A program made the translations under genes and the position numbers. DNA of 64,000 nt, taken from positions 17,591,861 through 17,655,860 of the forward strand of contig ML681981.1 in the NCBI GenBank assembly GCA_007922195.1. Direction: 5' to 3'. The notes under the pieces are model-generated. The model was not told the origin of the DNA and did no database searches. It saw nothing but the letters and a program-made list of their open reading frames with translations. Source of the DNA: Podocnemis expansa (lineage: Eukaryota; Chordata; Testudines; Podocnemididae). Shown piece by piece: positions 59,599-64,000 of the stretch (its first letter is position 1; every line of letters begins with the position of its first letter).

Positions 59599-60418
59599 TG
59601 GAACAGGTGCAAAGAAGGGCTACAAGGATGATTCATGGAATGGAAAATCTTCCCTATGAGAGATGACTTAAAGAGCTTCGTTTGTTTAGTCTTCTTAAAA
59701 GAAGGCTGAGAGGAGATATGATTGCTCTTTATAAATACAGTAGAGGGATAAATACAAGAGAGAGAGGAATTGTTTGATTACAGTGCCAATGTGGACACAA
59801 GAACAAATAGATACAAGCTGTCCTTCAGAAAATTTAGGCTTGAAATTAGATGCAGATTCCTACCATCACAGGAGTAAAGTTCTGGAATAGTCTACCAAGG
59901 GAAGTGGTGGGGGCGAAAACCTTTGGTGACTTCACAACTGAGCTTGATAAGTTTATGGAGGGAATGATATGATGGACAGTGTAGCTTGGCCATTGTCTGT
60001 CTTTTACTACTGGTGATGGGTACGATAGGGATGTGGGAAGGGGCATTGGATCGAGTGGGTTCTGAGTTATTACAGAGAAGTTCTTCTTGACTGGCTGTTG
60101 TGGACTTGCCCTCATGCTCAGGGTTTAACTGATCACCATATTTGGGGTCGGGAAGGAATTTTCCCCCAGGTTAGACTGGCTTGGGAGTTGGGTGGTTTTT
60201 GTTCCTTCCTCTGTAGCATTGGGCATGGGTCACTTGCTGGTTGATTCTCTGTATTAAAGTCTTTAAATCATGATTTGAGGGCTTTAAGAGCTCAGTTATG
60301 AGTTTGAGGTTCATTGTAGGAGTGGGTCAGTGAGGTTTTATGGCCTGCACTGTGACTGAGGTCAGGCTAGATGATCATATTGGTCCCTTCTGACCTTAGA
60401 GTCTATGAGTCTATAATC
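59599..60418 (+). mobile_element. Second LINE subfamily (CR1/L3-like), 3' end
   Basis: It starts with TGGAACAGGTGCAAAGAAGG, the C-terminal RT region equivalent to LERIQRRAT in the preceding CR1. It continues through the degraded end of ORF2 and a long 3' UTR with GGTCGGGAAGGAATTTTCCC. It ends with GGCTAGATGATCATATTGGT, CCCTTCTGACCTTAGAGTC and TATGAGTCTAT. It differs from the CR1 subfamily just before it. Confidence 0.75.
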
Positions 60419-60548
60419 TAGTAAGATACAATCTCACTTTTAAGATTTTCTTCCCCTCCACCCAGTGTTCTTTCCAACTTCTACTGACCAGCACCCATAA
60501 CAAAGATGAAATCACTTGGTTTCTTTGCCTTATATGGTAAAGGATAAG

Positions 60549-60606
60549 GAGGGAGTTTCTTTGTTCATTTTTTTGCTGAACTAGACTAACATGGCTGCCT
60601 CTTGAA
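60549..60606 (+). repeat. Penelope-type tail fragment (end only)
   Basis: TTTTTGCTGAACTAGACTAA followed by CATGGCTGCCTCTTGAAAT is the last part of the same tail family. Confidence 0.55.
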
Positions 60607-61589
60607 ATCTGTTCATTCTGTCCCTGAAAGGGGTTGTTTTAGTTTTATCAATGAGAAAGACCTCCTAGCAGTTCAATCTCCTGTTTCCCTCTGGAGTGAA
60701 CGAGCAGTGTTAATACTGTCTCTTGAGTTCAGGATGAGAATAAATAACCACTGCTGGTTTACACTGATGATTCTGTTTACAACTAATATGTAAACTGAAA
60801 TAAAACATATTTCTTTGTCTAGGAAAGATATGTTTATCATCTTTACCAAACTGAGCTGTTTGGTCTTAACTAAGTTCTCGTATGATACAGAAAGAATTCA
60901 TAACTCCACATATGTTAACATGTGTTTTACAATGATATAAATAACCAGTGTGTTATTAACTTTCATATACCTCATAAGGCACATTTTCTACAAATATTAT
61001 TGCAACAGTGTGTAGGGCATGAATATAGGGTACCTAGGATCACAGTGTAGACAAGAGTTCATGGATCTTGTTTTAACCTAGACTAAGGGATTGTCAACTA
61101 ACTTAACTAGAACAATTGTAACTGTTACTCTAGACATTCTTGTTTCAGGACATAAATATTTATTGTTTATCCCAGAAATCAGTCAATTATTAATTACTTA
61201 TGCTAACTCCTGAAGTAAACCACACATATTTGTGTCCAGCCTGTCATTTACTACTGTGCTGGCAACTGTGTTCACTCAAGTTAAAACAGCACCACAAAAT
61301 TAACTCTTGTGCTGTTTTGTGTTTGTAAAACCTTAACGTATGGAGTTAAGTGACTGTGGGAATCTCGCCTTTCTTTTAAAAATATGTAATATTTTAGGTC
61401 TCATGGTTGCACAGAACAGTCTAGAAATGTGGCTGTGACTGGAGTGTACTCTAAAGTCTCAAAAACCAGAAGACAAACAAAAATTACCAAATTATTATTT
61501 TAAAGAAAGATCTAGATTCTACAACAATCTCATGGTTTTTTGGAGGTTGACTCCTGAATTTGGCAGTGGCAATACTGCAGCCCAGATGT

Positions 61590-61610
61590 AAAAAAAAAAA
61601 AAAAAAAAAA
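61590..61610. repeat. Poly(A) tract
   Basis: Twenty-one A in a row. No recognisable retroposed gene lies directly upstream. Confidence 0.9.
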
Positions 61611-63154
61611 GGTCTGTAGTTTGGGATTCAGTTATGAGATTGGATTAAGATGAGGCTTTAGCTTTTGAGAATTAATTAGATGCATGTGAGTCTTTTGGTT
61701 CTGATGTCTCTTCTGGCAGGGTAGCTGGGAATTGCAATAAAGCAGACACATTAGGTACCAGGAAAGGGGTACTGCAAGAACTGCTGCAGTATGCTGGATT
61801 GCTTCCAGATATGCAGATACACACATGGATCCAATGATCTGCCAGCTATTTTGCCTGCTGGAGTGTCCCTGAAGTAACTAGAGAAGGGGACAAGATCTGA
61901 TTTGATCTATGTAAATATCCATTGAGATACAGATTTCTAAACAATGTATATTTGAATTCAGACTGATGGATACCCTAGCCTTTCATGCTTTATGAACTTT
62001 TATATATAAATCTTTGTAGTCATATTTTAACATTTTGAGGGCTAAAGTCATATATAAGTTTTGAGAATCAGACTTATAAAAGAAAATAACTACTTAATAG
62101 AATACCTACCTTAGTAATACCATATAGCATAGGAAAGTATAGTTATGTGATATTACATTTCAGAGTCTTAAAAATGGTTTTGACCTAAAAAAAGCTGTAA
62201 CAAAATATTGATTTAGCAAATTCATTTGGTCTTACTTACCTAGCATTTTCTAACTAGAAACAGAGAGATAAGGAACCATTTTTAAAGATGAAAACAAAGA
62301 ACTTTCATCTTTTTTTTTCAAAGCATCATATTTTGAGGGCATGTACAGTGTAAACTTTTTATTTGAAATTGTTTCCAACGAAGTCTAAGAACAGTTCAGG
62401 GATTACAACCTGTAGAAAAGCAGTTTGCAAACTCCAGTCTTTTTATCACTTGATGGTGACATGGGGCACTGGTTGTTTTTGTTTGAAAATATCATATCAC
62501 ATTAAGATGGATAGGAAGTCATTAATTTCTCTCTCCCCTAACTTCATGTACACACTTGCTTCAGTTACCACACAGATTTATATGATCACAAAAGGGTGGT
62601 GGTGATGATCCACACAATCACAAACAGAAAGCAAAGTCTACAAATCAATTTCTCAGTTAACATGTGGCTCCATTCTATACAAAAAGTTTGAAAAACCCTG
62701 CTGTGAGTCAATCCTGCTAGCAATTGACATTATCTTGAGAAGTCCTGCTAGTTGGATCACAATATGTTTAATAGGATTAATTGTTTCCAAATGTTTAAGT
62801 CACATTATCCTCAGTATGCACTTATAAGTTGTGAAGGGATCTGAAAGAAAGAGGCAAGGAGCTACATCTATTTAACTTCCTGAATAGGTAATTAGAGTAG
62901 GCAGGGAAGTGTCATCTCAGAGAAGGCCATCATTTTATTCATGAATTCATTTACCCTATGCTCTTCACTTTCCATATGAATACATACATTTATCTGTTAC
63001 GCACCAACCCAACAGTCCCTAAATATAATATTGCATCTAGTTGATTTTTGTTGTTATTTTGGAAACACTATGTCTAGCTGGTTGTCACCAACTTACTGTA
63101 ATATTGAATGAGGTCAGATACAATGAACTATTCTAATAACAACAAAATATTTCC

Positions 63155-63175
63155 TTTTTTTTTTTTTTTTTTTTT
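63155..63175. repeat. Poly(T) tract
   Basis: Twenty-one T in a row. No retroposed gene was recognised beside it. Confidence 0.9.
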
Positions 63176-63429
63176 AACAATGTGTCCTACAGCTAGCAAT
63201 TACAAAATGTCACCAGATCTAGCAAAGATGAAGGGAAAACATGAATTTTAAACACAAAAATGTTCTGTCTATGCAATACTATATACTCATTAGTTAACTT
63301 TTTCCATTATTTTCCACTAGTACCAATTTTAGAATAAAATTAACAGGGAGTACGAAAGAATTTAAAACTTAGGACATAGCTAAACCTACATAGTAAAATA
63401 TTTAATAAAGTACATATTAGCAAGGCTTG

Positions 63430-63760
63430 ATTAAGGCAGGAGTTTTAGGGGCCTTAGGAGCTGCAGCCCTACCAAAATCCAGCCCCAGCTGAGCAGCACA
63501 CTGTCGCCGCCCACTCTGAGCCCAGTGTCCACTCTACACCCAAGCTGACTCTGGCTCAAAGGCCCCCTGCCCCACACTGCCAGCTGGACCATAGGCTTCA
63601 CTCTGCAACTCCAGCTGGGCCCGGGGCATCCCTCAGCTCCAGATCCCTTCCCCCAGAAGTGGTCAGACCTGCCACCTGTCCCTAGGCTGGGCACCACCAC
63701 AGTGGGGGGAGGAGCACAAGAGTGAGCAGGTCAGGCCCCCCAGAGCCTCGATCCAACCTT
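63430..63760. repeat. GC-rich repeat-like block
   Basis: GC-rich, with CCAGCCCCAGCTGAGCAGC and CTGCCACCTGTCCCTAGGC, ending abruptly in AT-rich intron. Similar in composition to the blocks at 1-480 and 48700-49880. No coding evidence. Confidence 0.25.
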
Positions 63761-64000
63761 GAATATTAGAATAGTATTAAACTTCTTTTCTGAGACACCA
63801 GTATGCAAAATCATCAAAATTTCTCTGAATACATTCAAGAGAGCAAATTATATTTCATTCCTTTAACACTATTTACATTTGAGATTTATATACAGTCTAG
63901 TAATGCATAAACAACACTGAAATCCCATATTTTCATAATTTATAACTAAACTGTCATAAGTACCATCCCCTACATCTGCTGCTTTGCTCCATCCAACCTT

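Larger units (their letters stand above)
60607..63429. other. PCDH15 intron, far upstream part
   Basis: AT-rich, with a poly(A) and a poly(T) tract listed separately. No exon or named repeat seen. Confidence 0.6.

Overview
This window is nuclear DNA from a vertebrate, most likely a sauropsid and probably a turtle. The evidence is spliced coding exons with GT-AG borders, AT-rich introns tens of kilobases long, CR1-type LINE tails, a DIRS retrotransposon, a Penelope-like element and many hAT MITEs. This mix fits turtles best, but the species call is inference.

The only host gene I can support is on the minus strand. Three phase-0 cadherin-repeat exons lie at 51454-51759, 50544-50768 and 11886-12002. 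They join in frame and match PCDH15 (protocadherin-15, the hair-cell tip-link cadherin) around EC7 to EC9. The whole window is therefore the inside of the PCDH15 gene. The exons are separated by introns of 685 bp and 38,541 bp.

The large intron is layered with mobile DNA. A near-complete DIRS-type tyrosine-recombinase retrotransposon spans 38291-44083. It has inverted terminal repeats, an internal complementary region, Gag, an open 656-codon RT/RNase H/methyltransferase frame and a broken recombinase frame. A much older DIRS relic spans about 22712-26035 and was later split by a TTCGAA-rich MITE (24397-24993) and a small hAT element (23440-23597). A Penelope-like element with a GIY-YIG region (18225-20330) was entered by a hAT element (18447-19687, TSD GCTAGCCT). 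That element was itself entered by a second hAT (18570-19317, TSD CTCTAAAT), whose terminal repeat then grew a (GT)n microsatellite. Further hAT MITEs with recognisable 8-bp duplications lie at 2311-2545, 27471-27657 and 32549-32714. CR1 3' ends lie at 29899-30008 and 31790-31927.

Upstream of the exons in gene order (52-64 kb), the DNA is mostly featureless intron. The exception is a LINE cluster at 56860-60418: an ORF1-like zinc-knuckle fragment, a MITE end, a CR1 reverse-transcriptase ORF of 679 codons with a chimeric 5' end, and the 3' end of a second LINE subfamily.

Both DIRS copies and the Penelope element lie in the same orientation as PCDH15; all the CR1 copies lie antisense. No RNA genes, CRISPR arrays or host promoters were identified. 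The best candidate for something unusual is the preserved DIRS termini and internal complementary region, seen in both a young and a fossil copy.
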